Assembly (NCBI GenBank): GCA_014859305.1
Contig: JACUUM010000009.1
Coordinates: 1-46,502 of the forward strand
From: Coriobacteriia bacterium
GTDB taxonomy: Bacteria; Actinomycetota; Coriobacteriia; Anaerosomatales; Kmv31
Reading direction: 5' to 3'
Length of the DNA: 46,502 nt
The notes under the pieces were generated by a model. The model was not told the DNA's origin and did no database searches. It saw nothing but the letters and a program-made list of their open reading frames with translations. This document shows positions 34,828-42,397 of the stretch, piece after piece; positions within the stretch are counted from its first letter, which is position 1; the number at the start of each line of letters is the position of its first letter. Position numbers and translations under genes: made by a program.

Positions 34828-36351
34828 CTACCGTCTCGCCCACGCACCCTGCGAGAGGATGGACAGCCCTCTACCGGGCATGCTCTCCGGCAGGAAGGAG
34901 GGAAGGTTGGGGTTGGTCACCAGCTTGGTGTTGGGGTGATCGAACGTGATGCCCCCGGCCACCACCGCGCCCACGCACAGGATGTTGTGCTTGAAACGCA
35001 CGTTGCCCCTGGCGAAGAAGGCGCCCGAGAGGTCGGGCACATCGCCGAAGTCCTTGTTCGACGAGGGTGTCTCGCACAGGATGTTCTTCGGGGTGACGAG
35101 CCCCATCGCCGCCGACGCGTCGAGCTCGCCGCCCACCGTCGCCGGAGCGAGCTTCCCGTGGATGTAGATGTCGCCGTTGGCGATGATCGCGCCGTTCCCG
35201 CGGTACGTGATGTCCTCGGCGAAGGTCACCGGGCCGTCCACGAACACGGTTCCCTGGACGTAGAGCATGTTCGTGGTGTCGTCGAAGTAGAAGTCGTCGT
35301 GGCTGCCGGCCGGGTAACCCTCGGCGCGCGGGTCGTCCGAGCCCGTGCCCCAGGATCCCGTGCCGCCGATGACCAGATGCGTCGTCCCCTCCCCCATGGC
35401 CGAGGGTCCCGAGGACGGCCCGATGTACTTGTACTGGGCCGACGCGCCCGGCGCCTTCGCCCGGCTGAAGGTGGCGGTGTTGGGCGGTTGCATGGTCCGG
35501 TACGTCGTGGGGTCGCCGCCGACCGATTCGAGGTTCGGCGTACCGGCGTCCTCGCCTTGCGGGGGGTAGCCGATGAGGTTGTCCACCGATTCCGCTCTGG
35601 CCTTGGACCACTGTTCCGTCGTGTAGTCGTCGTCCACGGTCGGGAGCTCGATCGTCGGCACCCCCTGGGACCTGTACGAGATGAAGTACCTGTCCTGGCG
35701 GCCGATGAGGGCCCCGTCGCAGTACACGTTGATCGGCCCGGAGTACGGCTGACCCTCCACCAGCGGCGCGCCCACCGTCGAAGCGCCGGTGACGATGATG
35801 TCGCCGCCCTTGATGAAGAGCGGCCCGGAGAGGACCCGGGCGCCGCCGCCCATCTCGATCGTGCCGACCGCGTAGAAGGGCCCGACGATGTTCGCCGTGC
35901 CGTTCAGCCCGCCGCCGCCTGCCGTGATGGACTGCTTGGAGCCGGCCGCCAGGTTCATCTCCCAGATGTTGAGGTAGAAGAACTTGACCTCGACCGTCTC
36001 GGAGACCCCCTCGCTGGTCGTCCCCGTGGACGTCGCGAGGTACTCGGCGTCGGTCAGCTTCGACACCGTCGTCTGCCACGTCCCAGCGGCGAGCGTCCCG
36101 CCCATCGGGTAGAGGGACTCGTCGAACCCGCCGCGCTGTATCGTCTCGAGGACGACCTCTATGCCCGCGCTGGCCAGGTGGAACGCCTGCGACTCCGAGC
36201 GGACGAGCACGCTCTCGTGCAGCGACTGGCGGCTCATCGCGAAGGCGCCTATGGCGATCACCGTGACGACGGATATCACGCCGATGACCGTGATCATGGC
36301 GATGCCGTCGTCGGATCGGAGCATGCGTCTCATACGGTGCACGCCGAGCAC
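34828..36351 (-). CDS. PilX-like minor pilin with large beta-repeat C-terminal region
   Basis: 507 aa from a GTG at 36351, two bases from the PilW-like stop. The N-terminus MRRMLRSDDGIAMITVIGVI is PilX_N-like: charged leader, Gly, then a hydrophobic helix, but without the Glu at position 5 of the mature pilin. The body is far larger than ordinary PilX. It contains repeated short hydrophobic/Gly strands (NIVGPFYAVGTIEMGGGARV, GPLFIKGGDIIVTGAS, GAIIANGDIYIHGKL, GNVRFKHNILCVGAVVAGGI), the kind of pattern seen in bactofilin-like or right-handed beta-helix domains. Likely a pilus-tip or priming-complex component. It is encoded in one operon with the PilV- and PilW-like genes. Confidence 0.75.
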   Translation of the reverse strand: MLGVHRMRRMLRSDDGIAMITVIGVISVVTVIAIGAFAMSRQSLHESVLVRSESQAFHLASAGIEVVLETIQRGGFDESLYPMGGTLAAGTWQTTVSKLTDAEYLATSTGTTSEGVSETVEVKFFYLNIWEMNLAAGSKQSITAGGGGLNGTANIVGPFYAVGTIEMGGGARVLSGPLFIKGGDIIVTGASTVGAPLVEGQPYSGPINVYCDGALIGRQDRYFISYRSQGVPTIELPTVDDDYTTEQWSKARAESVDNLIGYPPQGEDAGTPNLESVGGDPTTYRTMQPPNTATFSRAKAPGASAQYKYIGPSSGPSAMGEGTTHLVIGGTGSWGTGSDDPRAEGYPAGSHDDFYFDDTTNMLYVQGTVFVDGPVTFAEDITYRGNGAIIANGDIYIHGKLAPATVGGELDASAAMGLVTPKNILCETPSSNKDFGDVPDLSGAFFARGNVRFKHNILCVGAVVAGGITFDHPNTKLVTNPNLPSFLPESMPGRGLSILSQGAWARR

Positions 36352-36352
36352 C

Positions 36353-36922
36353 TCACTCCCTGTTCCTCAAGCTCATGAAGAGACTCGACTCATGGCTCTG
36401 CTCGTCCCAGCGCACCCGGACCGTCGCCTCCAGCTGCCGTGTCGCCGACGGCGCGTGCTCCATGCTCGTCACCTGGGCGCCGGTGACGTCGATGTACTTC
36501 AACAGAGGGACCCCGTCGGCGACGTTGGTGTTGCGCTCGGAGAGCACCGCGGCTCGCGGAGGCCCGGTGTTCGTGTGGGCCACGTCGATCGGCCACATGG
36601 TGAGGACGAGCCTGCCGTCGCTCGTCGCCTCCAGGACGTGGCGCTCGGCTTCGGGGTCGCGCAACTCGCGGTCGATGATGTAGCGGATCCGGTACGGCCC
36701 GGTCTCCTCGATCGCGGTGGCCTGCATCAGGTACTTCTGGATCATGCTCAGCGGCTGGCCCGCCTCTCGCGCGATCATCGCCTGCGTCTCGTTCACGCTG
36801 CTGCCCTTCACCACCGCGTGCGCCACGGCGTAGGCGCCGGCGAGGACCACGCCGATGAGACCCGTGACCACGATCAGCTCCGACAGGGAGAAGCCCTCGT
36901 CGCGTCCCACGAACCCGCGCAT
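36353..36922 (-). CDS. PilW-like minor pilin (prepilin)
   Basis: 189 aa. Class III signal MRGFVGRDEGFSLSELIVVT: cleavage after Gly10, mature Phe1, Glu5 present, then a hydrophobic helix (LIVVTGLIGVVLAGAYAVAH). The C-terminal globular part (about 140 residues) includes YRIRYIIDRELRDPEAERHV and LEATVRVRWDEQSHESSLFM. The substrate should be cleaved and N-methylated by PilD. The ATG is 4 nt from the PilV-like stop and its stop is one base from the PilX-like GTG, so these three genes form one operon. Confidence 0.8.
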   Translation of the reverse strand: MRGFVGRDEGFSLSELIVVTGLIGVVLAGAYAVAHAVVKGSSVNETQAMIAREAGQPLSMIQKYLMQATAIEETGPYRIRYIIDRELRDPEAERHVLEATSDGRLVLTMWPIDVAHTNTGPPRAAVLSERNTNVADGVPLLKYIDVTGAQVTSMEHAPSATRQLEATVRVRWDEQSHESSLFMSLRNRE

Positions 36923-36926
36923 CCCG

Positions 36927-38441
36927 TCACCACCCCGCCGTGGCCAACGTGCCGGTCTCGGCCGGACCGTTGGGCCCCAGGACGTTCGAGAAGAGCGTCA
37001 CGGGCTCGTTAGCCGCATCGTCCGGATACCCGAGAGGACGGACGACCGTGCGGACCTGGTGGTAGTACGGAGTCGGGTCGCCCTTGTTCCCCACCGCGGT
37101 GAAGAACGTGTACGAGTACGAGAAGCCCGAGCCCGAGACCACTTCCACCGCACCCGTCATCCGCGGCGACGTGCTCCTGTACAGGGTGGAGCTGATGCTC
37201 CCGTAGAGGAAAGCGGGCTCGGAGAGGTTGAGAGAGATGGTCGTGTTGCACACCCGGTTGGCCCCGTTGCCCTCGTAGACGTTGCGCCAGGTCCCTCTCA
37301 GCTCGGGCTTGCTGACGTAGACGACCGGCGGGGAGAAGCTCGTCGACTCCCTCTCCATCGGCGCCGGCCCGACAGAGCGGACCCAGGCGATGTGGCGGGA
37401 GAAGGCGGGGGTGATGTGGTCGAAGTACGTGGTCCCGACCCTGGTGCTCGGCAGCCCCTCGAGGCTCGGCGACTCGCCGTCGGCGCCCGTCAGCTGCTGC
37501 GTTATCACGTCGTAGCTCGCGGCGGGATCGGAGCCCTTGTACGCGATCGGCCAGGAGACCCTCACCAGGTCGGAGCGCATCGGCTCCGCGGTCGGCGTCG
37601 TCGCGACGGCGGGGGGGCCGGTGTCCAGCAGGATCTGGCGCTGGACGTAGCCGCGCTGGCTCATGTTGTCCCACGCCTCGATCCGGAACGTGCGCACGCC
37701 GTCCTGCCATATCCTCCTGGTCGTCCCGTCCTGCAACTCCTCTTGGGCCCAGGGGTCGAAGAAGAAGCTCAAGCCGGTGACCGAGGGTTCCATGACCGTC
37801 CAGTACGCGGAGCCGCCCGACGAGTCGCGCAACTCCCGGCCGTCGCACATGAACGTCACGTGGTGCAGCACCGCGTTGGGCATCTCCGTGCGAGCGTCGC
37901 CGTATATCCACGCACCGTGCTCGTCGATCACGTCGGTGCTCGCCGGCGACCCCGGAGCGAACTCCACGATCGGCGGCAGCTTGTCGCCGGCGCCCCCTCC
38001 GGGGCGGATGAACGTCTCGGTCTCGAAGGCGAAGGACTGCCCCCCGCCCACCGGCCGCGACGACGCGGAGATGTGGAGCCGCTTGTAGTCGGTCGTGCCG
38101 GCGATGTTGGGGTCGTCCACCCACGTGACCGTGGGGGTGATGATGACGGAGTACCCGCTGTCGGCGACCGTGGTCTCCACGGGCAGCGTCCCGGGGATCG
38201 AGCCGCCGGCTCCGCCGACGACGCCGATGTCGTCGTAGGGGAGTCGCCTGACCCGCTCGACGTAGGCCTGGACCTGGTTGACGGTTATCACGTTCTGCTT
38301 GGACTGGACACCCATACGGGTGGACGTGGCCATCAGCGTGAGGACGCCGCTGACGGCGATGAACAGCACGACGGTCGCGAAGAGGATCTCGATCAGCGTC
38401 ATGCCCGCTTCGCCGCGCCAGGCGCCCTTCGTTCCCCGCAT
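36927..38441 (-). CDS. PilV-like prepilin with large Ig/FnIII-like C-terminal region
   Basis: 504 aa. N-terminal prepilin signature GEAGMTLIEILFATVVLFIA: cleavage after Gly13, Met1, Glu5. Typical PilV proteins are about 150-200 aa; here about 300 extra residues follow. Part of this looks Ig-like (GVRTFRIEAWDNMSQRGYVQ then ILLDTGPP), and the next part looks fibronectin III-like (SDLVRVSWPIAYKGSDPAAS through YFDHITPAFSRHIAWVRS). Such modules fit an extracellular adhesive or spacer role at the pilus tip. GAGGGAG precedes the ATG, and a sigma-28-like promoter lies about 55 nt upstream. Domain calls are by eye only. Confidence 0.72.
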   Translation of the reverse strand: MRGTKGAWRGEAGMTLIEILFATVVLFIAVSGVLTLMATSTRMGVQSKQNVITVNQVQAYVERVRRLPYDDIGVVGGAGGSIPGTLPVETTVADSGYSVIITPTVTWVDDPNIAGTTDYKRLHISASSRPVGGGQSFAFETETFIRPGGGAGDKLPPIVEFAPGSPASTDVIDEHGAWIYGDARTEMPNAVLHHVTFMCDGRELRDSSGGSAYWTVMEPSVTGLSFFFDPWAQEELQDGTTRRIWQDGVRTFRIEAWDNMSQRGYVQRQILLDTGPPAVATTPTAEPMRSDLVRVSWPIAYKGSDPAASYDVITQQLTGADGESPSLEGLPSTRVGTTYFDHITPAFSRHIAWVRSVGPAPMERESTSFSPPVVYVSKPELRGTWRNVYEGNGANRVCNTTISLNLSEPAFLYGSISSTLYRSTSPRMTGAVEVVSGSGFSYSYTFFTAVGNKGDPTPYYHQVRTVVRPLGYPDDAANEPVTLFSNVLGPNGPAETGTLATAGW

Positions 38442-38494
38442 CGCGCCACTCCCTCAGCATGCCGAATCAAGCCGTCTCTCGGCTCCTGTACTCG

Positions 38495-38522
38495 GTATCG
38501 GCAGGGGTGCGGAAGCACTTGA
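38495..38522 (-). promoter_or_regulatory. Sigma-28-type promoter of the pilV-pilW-pilX operon (TCAA-N16-GCCGATAC)
   Basis: The minus strand has TCAA (38522-38519), 16 nt, then GCCGATAC (38502-38495), in the 130-nt gap between pilD and the PilV-like gene. Transcription would start near 38488, about 47 nt before the ATG. Confidence 0.6.
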
Positions 38523-38571
38523 CGCGCGAGTTCGACCCGGTATCCCCGGTCACCGTCGGCGGCCGGGCGGC

Positions 38572-39411
38572 TCAGCCGAGGGCCACGAGCGAAGCGTACC
38601 AGCGTACCAGCGAGGGACCGGCCAGGGCCGCGGCGACCCCGCCCAGAGCGAGGAACGGCCCGAAGGGGATCCTCATCGCGGAGACGGGCTCACCGGAGCG
38701 GATCGCGAGCGCCACGCCGGCGACGGAGCCCGCCAGGCTGCCAGCCACGAGCGCCAGCAGCGCGTACGCCCCGAGGAACGGTCCCATGGCCGCCAGCAGT
38801 TTCACGTCTCCCATCCCGAAGCCCGCCCGTCCGCGCACGGAGGCGTACAGCGCGGCGATCCCGAGGCTCAACCCCCCGGCCGCCGCCGCGCCACCCACTG
38901 CGGCGAGCAGCGGGGAGGCGAAGACGCCCGAGGCCGCGACGCCTACCAGGGGGGCGACCGGCCGACCCGTGAGCTCCGAGGCAAGAGCCGCCGCCGCGCC
39001 CAGAGCGGCAAGCAGCGCGACGATCGCGTTGGGCAGGCGCATGGTGTCGAAGTCGATGAACGAGAGCACGAGCAGCGCCCAGAAGAACACGGCGGCGACC
39101 AGGCCGCGCGGACCCGGCCCGTACGCGGCGGCGGCCGCCAGCCACAGCACGGCGGACAGAGCCTCGACCACCGGGTACCTGGCGGAGATGGGGGCCGAGC
39201 AGTCCCGGCAGCGGCCGCGCAGCGCCACCCACGACAGCACCGGGACGTTGTCGTGCCAGCGCACGGCCGCTCCGCAGGCGGGGCAATGCGAGCCCGGGAA
39301 GACCACCGACTCCCCCCGGGGGAATCGCCAGACCACCACATTGCCGAAGCTGCCGAAGAGCAGCCCGACGACGGCGTAGAGCGCGAACCAGAACGACTGG
39401 GAAGGGAGCAT
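38572..39411 (-). CDS. pilD: Prepilin peptidase / N-methyltransferase PilD
   Basis: 279 aa, about 8 membrane helices. The N-terminal methylation domain has LLFGSFGNVVVWRFPRGESV and two CxxC pairs (HCPACGAAVRWHDN and GRCRDCSAPIS) that bind zinc. The catalytic aspartates of this GxGD protease are in FIDFDTMRLPN and GFGMGDVKLLAAMG. It cleaves leader peptides of PilA and the minor pilins and methylates the new N-terminus. It sits between pilA (separated by a strong terminator) and the minor pilin operon (separated by a promoter), so it may be transcribed on its own. GAGAGAGGA precedes the ATG. Confidence 0.96.
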   Translation of the reverse strand: MLPSQSFWFALYAVVGLLFGSFGNVVVWRFPRGESVVFPGSHCPACGAAVRWHDNVPVLSWVALRGRCRDCSAPISARYPVVEALSAVLWLAAAAAYGPGPRGLVAAVFFWALLVLSFIDFDTMRLPNAIVALLAALGAAAALASELTGRPVAPLVGVAASGVFASPLLAAVGGAAAAGGLSLGIAALYASVRGRAGFGMGDVKLLAAMGPFLGAYALLALVAGSLAGSVAGVALAIRSGEPVSAMRIPFGPFLALGGVAAALAGPSLVRWYASLVALG

Positions 39412-39480
39412 GGGTCCTCTCTCCGGGCCGGTACCGGCCGCTCCCAGAGTACCGGGAGCATCTCTCCTGAGGAAGGCCGG

Positions 39481-39517
39481 AACGAAGAAGAGGCCGGCGG
39501 CAGCCGCCGCCGGCCTC
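39481..39517 (-). terminator. Rho-independent terminator after pilA
   Basis: On the minus strand GAGGCCGGCGGC, loop GGCT, GCCGCCGGCCTC, then TTCTTCGTT: a perfect 12-bp stem (39490-39517) with a T-rich tail, 21 nt after the pilA stop. It would isolate the abundant pilin transcript from pilD. Confidence 0.9.
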
Positions 39518-39538
39518 CATCCTCCGAGCTGACGGATC

Positions 39539-39922
39539 CTAGAAATGCAAGTGCTCCACGTTGTTGTCCAGGGGCACCCAGCCGCCCTGACCGTTGTCGC
39601 CGGTCACGGTGCCATCGCCGTCGGTACTGTAGATACCGCCACCTGGGGCCGGACATCTCGGGTCGACCTTGATGTAGTCGGTCACGAGCGGAAGGCCGGT
39701 GATGTCCTGCGCCGCCCAGACGTTCAACGGGGTCGCGGCCTTCCACTGCTCGATGGCGCCCTCGATCGTCCGCTGGTTCGAGTGGCACGTGCGCAGGCGG
39801 GCGCTCGCCGAGGCCGCGTTGAACACGGGGATGGCGATAGCGACGAGGATACCGATAATGAGCACTACGACCATCAGCTCGACGAGGGTGAAGCCCTCGT
39901 CCCTCTTCCTGAACATCTTCAT
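39539..39922 (-). CDS. pilA: Major type IV pilin (PilA)
   Basis: 127 aa. Class III signal MKMFRKRDEGFTLVELMVVV: cleavage after Gly10, Phe1 and Glu5, then a classic helix (VVLIIGILVAIAIPVFNAAS). The short head domain has two cysteines (RTCHSNQRTIEGAIEQWKAA and DPRCPAPGGG) that may form a disulfide. Single small pilin, perfect ribosome-binding site GGAGGTGG, hairpin-rich leader, its own sigma-28-like promoter and a strong terminator all fit a highly expressed monocistronic major pilin. T2SS major pseudopilin is the alternative, but the pilT, pilM, pilN and pilO neighbours favour T4P. Confidence 0.93.
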   Translation of the reverse strand: MKMFRKRDEGFTLVELMVVVLIIGILVAIAIPVFNAASASARLRTCHSNQRTIEGAIEQWKAATPLNVWAAQDITGLPLVTDYIKVDPRCPAPGGGIYSTDGDGTVTGDNGQGGWVPLDNNVEHLHF

Positions 39923-39944
39923 CAGATGTCCACCTCCCTCTTCC

Positions 39945-39978
39945 TCCCTTTCGGGACTAGGGGCTGCCGGCGGCAGCC
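39945..39978 (-). promoter_or_regulatory. Two hairpins in the pilA 5' leader
   Basis: The minus strand holds GGCTGCC-GCC-GGCAGCC (39978-39962), then TCCC-GAAA-GGGA (39956-39945) with a GAAA tetraloop, just before GGAAGAGGGAGGTGG and the ATG. If transcription starts near 39986, the first hairpin lies about 8 nt from the 5' end, an arrangement known to stabilise abundant mRNAs. Confidence 0.5.
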
Positions 39979-39992
39979 GTCTTCCACCTGGG

Positions 39993-40020
39993 GTATCGGA
40001 GCAGCCCGACGGGGTCTTTA
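39993..40020 (-). promoter_or_regulatory. Sigma-28-type promoter of pilA (TAAA-N16-TCCGATAC)
   Basis: The minus strand has TAAA (40020-40017), an exact -35 for the FliA/SigD/WhiG class, 16 nt, then TCCGATAC (40000-39993). Transcription would start near 39986, about 64 nt before the pilA ATG. Confidence 0.65.
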
Positions 40021-40071
40021 GCGCGAGGGCGCACAGAGGGCCCGTCCTGTGACGCCGGTCACCGGGAGGGG

Positions 40072-41286
40072 TCAGTTGACGAGCGTGATGATGTTGAACA
40101 TCGGCATGTACAGCGCGATGACCATGCCGCCCACGACCACGCCGAGGGTCGCCATCATCAACGGCTCGATGAGCGAGGTGAGCCCGTCCACCGCGGCGGA
40201 GACCTCCTCGTCGTAGAAGTCGGCGATCTTGACCAGCATCGCGTCCAGCGCGCCGGTCTCCTCGCCCACCGCGATCATCTGAACGAGCATCGCGGGGAAG
40301 ACCGTCGACTCGCCGAGCGGCTTGGCGATCGTCTCGCCCTCCTTGATCGCACCGCGCGTCTTCTTCACGGCCTGGGCGACGATCTCGTTGCCGGCCGTGT
40401 CGGCCACGATGTCCAGCGCGGAGAGGATCGGCACGCCGGCCGAGACGAGGGTGCCGAACGTCCGGGTGAACTTGGCGAGCGAGATCTTGCGCGCGAGCGC
40501 CCCGAAGACGGGCATCCGGAGCTTGACCCCGTCCCATATCAGCTTGCCCTGCGGGGTGGATGCCCACCACCTGAAGGCCAGCACGAGCCCGACCGCTCCC
40601 ACGGCCGCGAAGACGCCGCCGATCCCGGCGACGAAATCCGAGATGCCCACGAGGATCTGCGTGGGCAGGGGCAGTTCCCCGCCCATGTCGGCGAACATCT
40701 TCTGGAACGTGGGGACGACGAAGACCATCATCGCCACGAGGATCACCAGCACGAGGCCGCCCATCGCCACCGGGTACGTCATCGCCGACTTGATCTTGCC
40801 CTTCAGCGCCTGCTCGCGCTCGAAGTGGTCCGCCAGGCGCAGGAGCACGTCGTCGAGCACACCGCCCGTCTCCCCGGCGCGGATCATGTTGATGAAGATC
40901 GGCGGGAAGACCTTGGGGTGCTTGGCCAGGGAGTCGGAGAGCGACTGGCCGGCCTCCACGTCCCTGCCGACCTGCACGATGACGTCCTTCAGCCCCGCGC
41001 TCTCGGTCTGGCTGCCCAGGATGCTCAGGCACTTGGTGAGCGAGAGGCCGGCGTTGATCATGGTGGCGAACTGGCGGGAGAAGATGGTGATGTCCTTGGG
41101 CTTGACGCCCGTGCCGATCCTGATCTGGCCCACGTTGGCCAGCGCGCCCTGCTCCTTCAGGTCCAGGATGATGAAGCCCATCTCCCTGAGCTTCGCGCCC
41201 ACCGCGTCGCGGCTCTCGCCCTCCAGCGTCCCTTTGCGGATCTGGCCGGTCTTGTCCCTGACGGAGTAGATGAAGGTGCTCGCCAT
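40072..41286 (-). CDS. pilC: Type IV pilus inner-membrane platform protein PilC
   Basis: 404 aa, the usual length. Two GspF-type domains each end in membrane helices. The N-terminal part (FIYSVRDKTGQIRKGTLEGE) is followed by domain 1 with FSRQFATMINAGLSLTKCLS and the TM pair around VLVILVAMMVFVVPTFQKMF. Domain 2 has FTRTFGTLVSAGVPILSALD and GEETGALDAMLVKIADFYDE, then the final helix ATLGVVVGGMVIALYMPMFN. It forms the platform that couples PilB/PilT to pilin insertion. 27 nt from pilT. Confidence 0.96.
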   Translation of the reverse strand: MASTFIYSVRDKTGQIRKGTLEGESRDAVGAKLREMGFIILDLKEQGALANVGQIRIGTGVKPKDITIFSRQFATMINAGLSLTKCLSILGSQTESAGLKDVIVQVGRDVEAGQSLSDSLAKHPKVFPPIFINMIRAGETGGVLDDVLLRLADHFEREQALKGKIKSAMTYPVAMGGLVLVILVAMMVFVVPTFQKMFADMGGELPLPTQILVGISDFVAGIGGVFAAVGAVGLVLAFRWWASTPQGKLIWDGVKLRMPVFGALARKISLAKFTRTFGTLVSAGVPILSALDIVADTAGNEIVAQAVKKTRGAIKEGETIAKPLGESTVFPAMLVQMIAVGEETGALDAMLVKIADFYDEEVSAAVDGLTSLIEPLMMATLGVVVGGMVIALYMPMFNIITLVN

Positions 41287-41313
41287 CGGTCCTCTCCCTG
41301 TTCGTCCTCGCCC

Positions 41314-42378
41314 CTAGGCCCTCTTGCCGACGTGCTGCTTCAGCACGGAGGGATCCATCGAGTGCTGCATCGCCGTCTCCAGCGTGACGGCTCCTCGCCC
41401 ATATAGTTCGGCAAGAGAGAGGTCCATCGTTACCATCCCTTGCTGAGCGCCGGTCTGCATCACCGTGTCCAGCTGGTGGGCCTTGGCCTCCCGGACGAGG
41501 TTGCGGACGGCGGATGTCGCCGAGAGGGTCTCCACCGCGACGATCCTCCCGCGCCCGTCCGCCGTCGGCAGGAGCTGCTGGCTCACGACGCCCTGCAGGC
41601 TCGACGAGAGCTGCACCCGGACCTGCTGCTGCTGGTGCGGCGGGAAGACGTCCACGATACGGTCTATGGTCTGCGCGGCGCCCTGGGTGTGCAGCGTCGC
41701 CAGCACGAGGTGCCCCGTCTCCGCGGCGGTGAGCGCGGCCGCTATCGTCTCCAGGTCGCGCATCTCTCCGATGAGGATGACGTCGGGGTCCTGCCGCAGG
41801 ACGTGCTTCAGGGCGGTGGCGAAGCTGCGCGTGTCCGAGCCGATCTCCCGCTGGTTGACCATGGAGCGCTTGTGCTGGTGCAGGTACTCGATGGGATCCT
41901 CGATCGTCACGACGTGCAGTTCGCGGTGCGTGTTGATGTGGTCGATCATCGCTGCCAACGTGGTGGACTTGCCCGACCCGGTGGGGCCGGTGACGAGCAC
42001 CAGGCCCCGCGGCTTCATCGAGAACTCCTCCAGGACCCTCGGCAGTCCCAGCTCGACGAAGGAGCGGATCTCCTTGGGGATGAGGCGGAACGCGGCGCCG
42101 ACGCTCGCCCGCTGGTAGTACGCGTTGACGCGGAAGCGCGCCACGCCGGGCACGGAGTAGGCGAAGTCGATCTCCCGATTGCGCTCGAGTCCCTCGCGCT
42201 GCTCCTGCGTCATGACCGAGTACACGAGGTCCTTCGTCGCGGACTGGGTCAGCCCCTCCCCGTCCGCCGGCTGAAGCGCCCCGTGGACCCGCAGCACGGG
42301 GGGCAGCCCCACGCTGAGGTGGAGGTCGGAGCCGGCTCGGTCGTTGAGCATCACGAGCAGGTCGTTCAAGTCGTACAT
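41314..42378 (-). CDS. pilT: Pilus retraction ATPase PilT
   Basis: 354 aa, typical for PilT. Walker A GPTGSGKST (residues 131-139), Asp box (LHVVTIEDPIEYLH), Walker B (DPDVILIGEMRDLET), His box (GHLVLATLHTQGAAQTIDRI) and the PilT-specific C-terminal motif (AVRNLVREAKAHQLDTVMQT) are all present. It lacks the N-terminal MshEN domain of PilB. It powers depolymerisation of the pilus, so twitching-type retraction is expected. 19 nt downstream of pilB. Confidence 0.97.
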   Translation of the reverse strand: MYDLNDLLVMLNDRAGSDLHLSVGLPPVLRVHGALQPADGEGLTQSATKDLVYSVMTQEQREGLERNREIDFAYSVPGVARFRVNAYYQRASVGAAFRLIPKEIRSFVELGLPRVLEEFSMKPRGLVLVTGPTGSGKSTTLAAMIDHINTHRELHVVTIEDPIEYLHQHKRSMVNQREIGSDTRSFATALKHVLRQDPDVILIGEMRDLETIAAALTAAETGHLVLATLHTQGAAQTIDRIVDVFPPHQQQQVRVQLSSSLQGVVSQQLLPTADGRGRIVAVETLSATSAVRNLVREAKAHQLDTVMQTGAQQGMVTMDLSLAELYGRGAVTLETAMQHSMDPSVLKQHVGKRA

Positions 42379-42397
42379 GGGCCCCCCTGCGTCCGTG

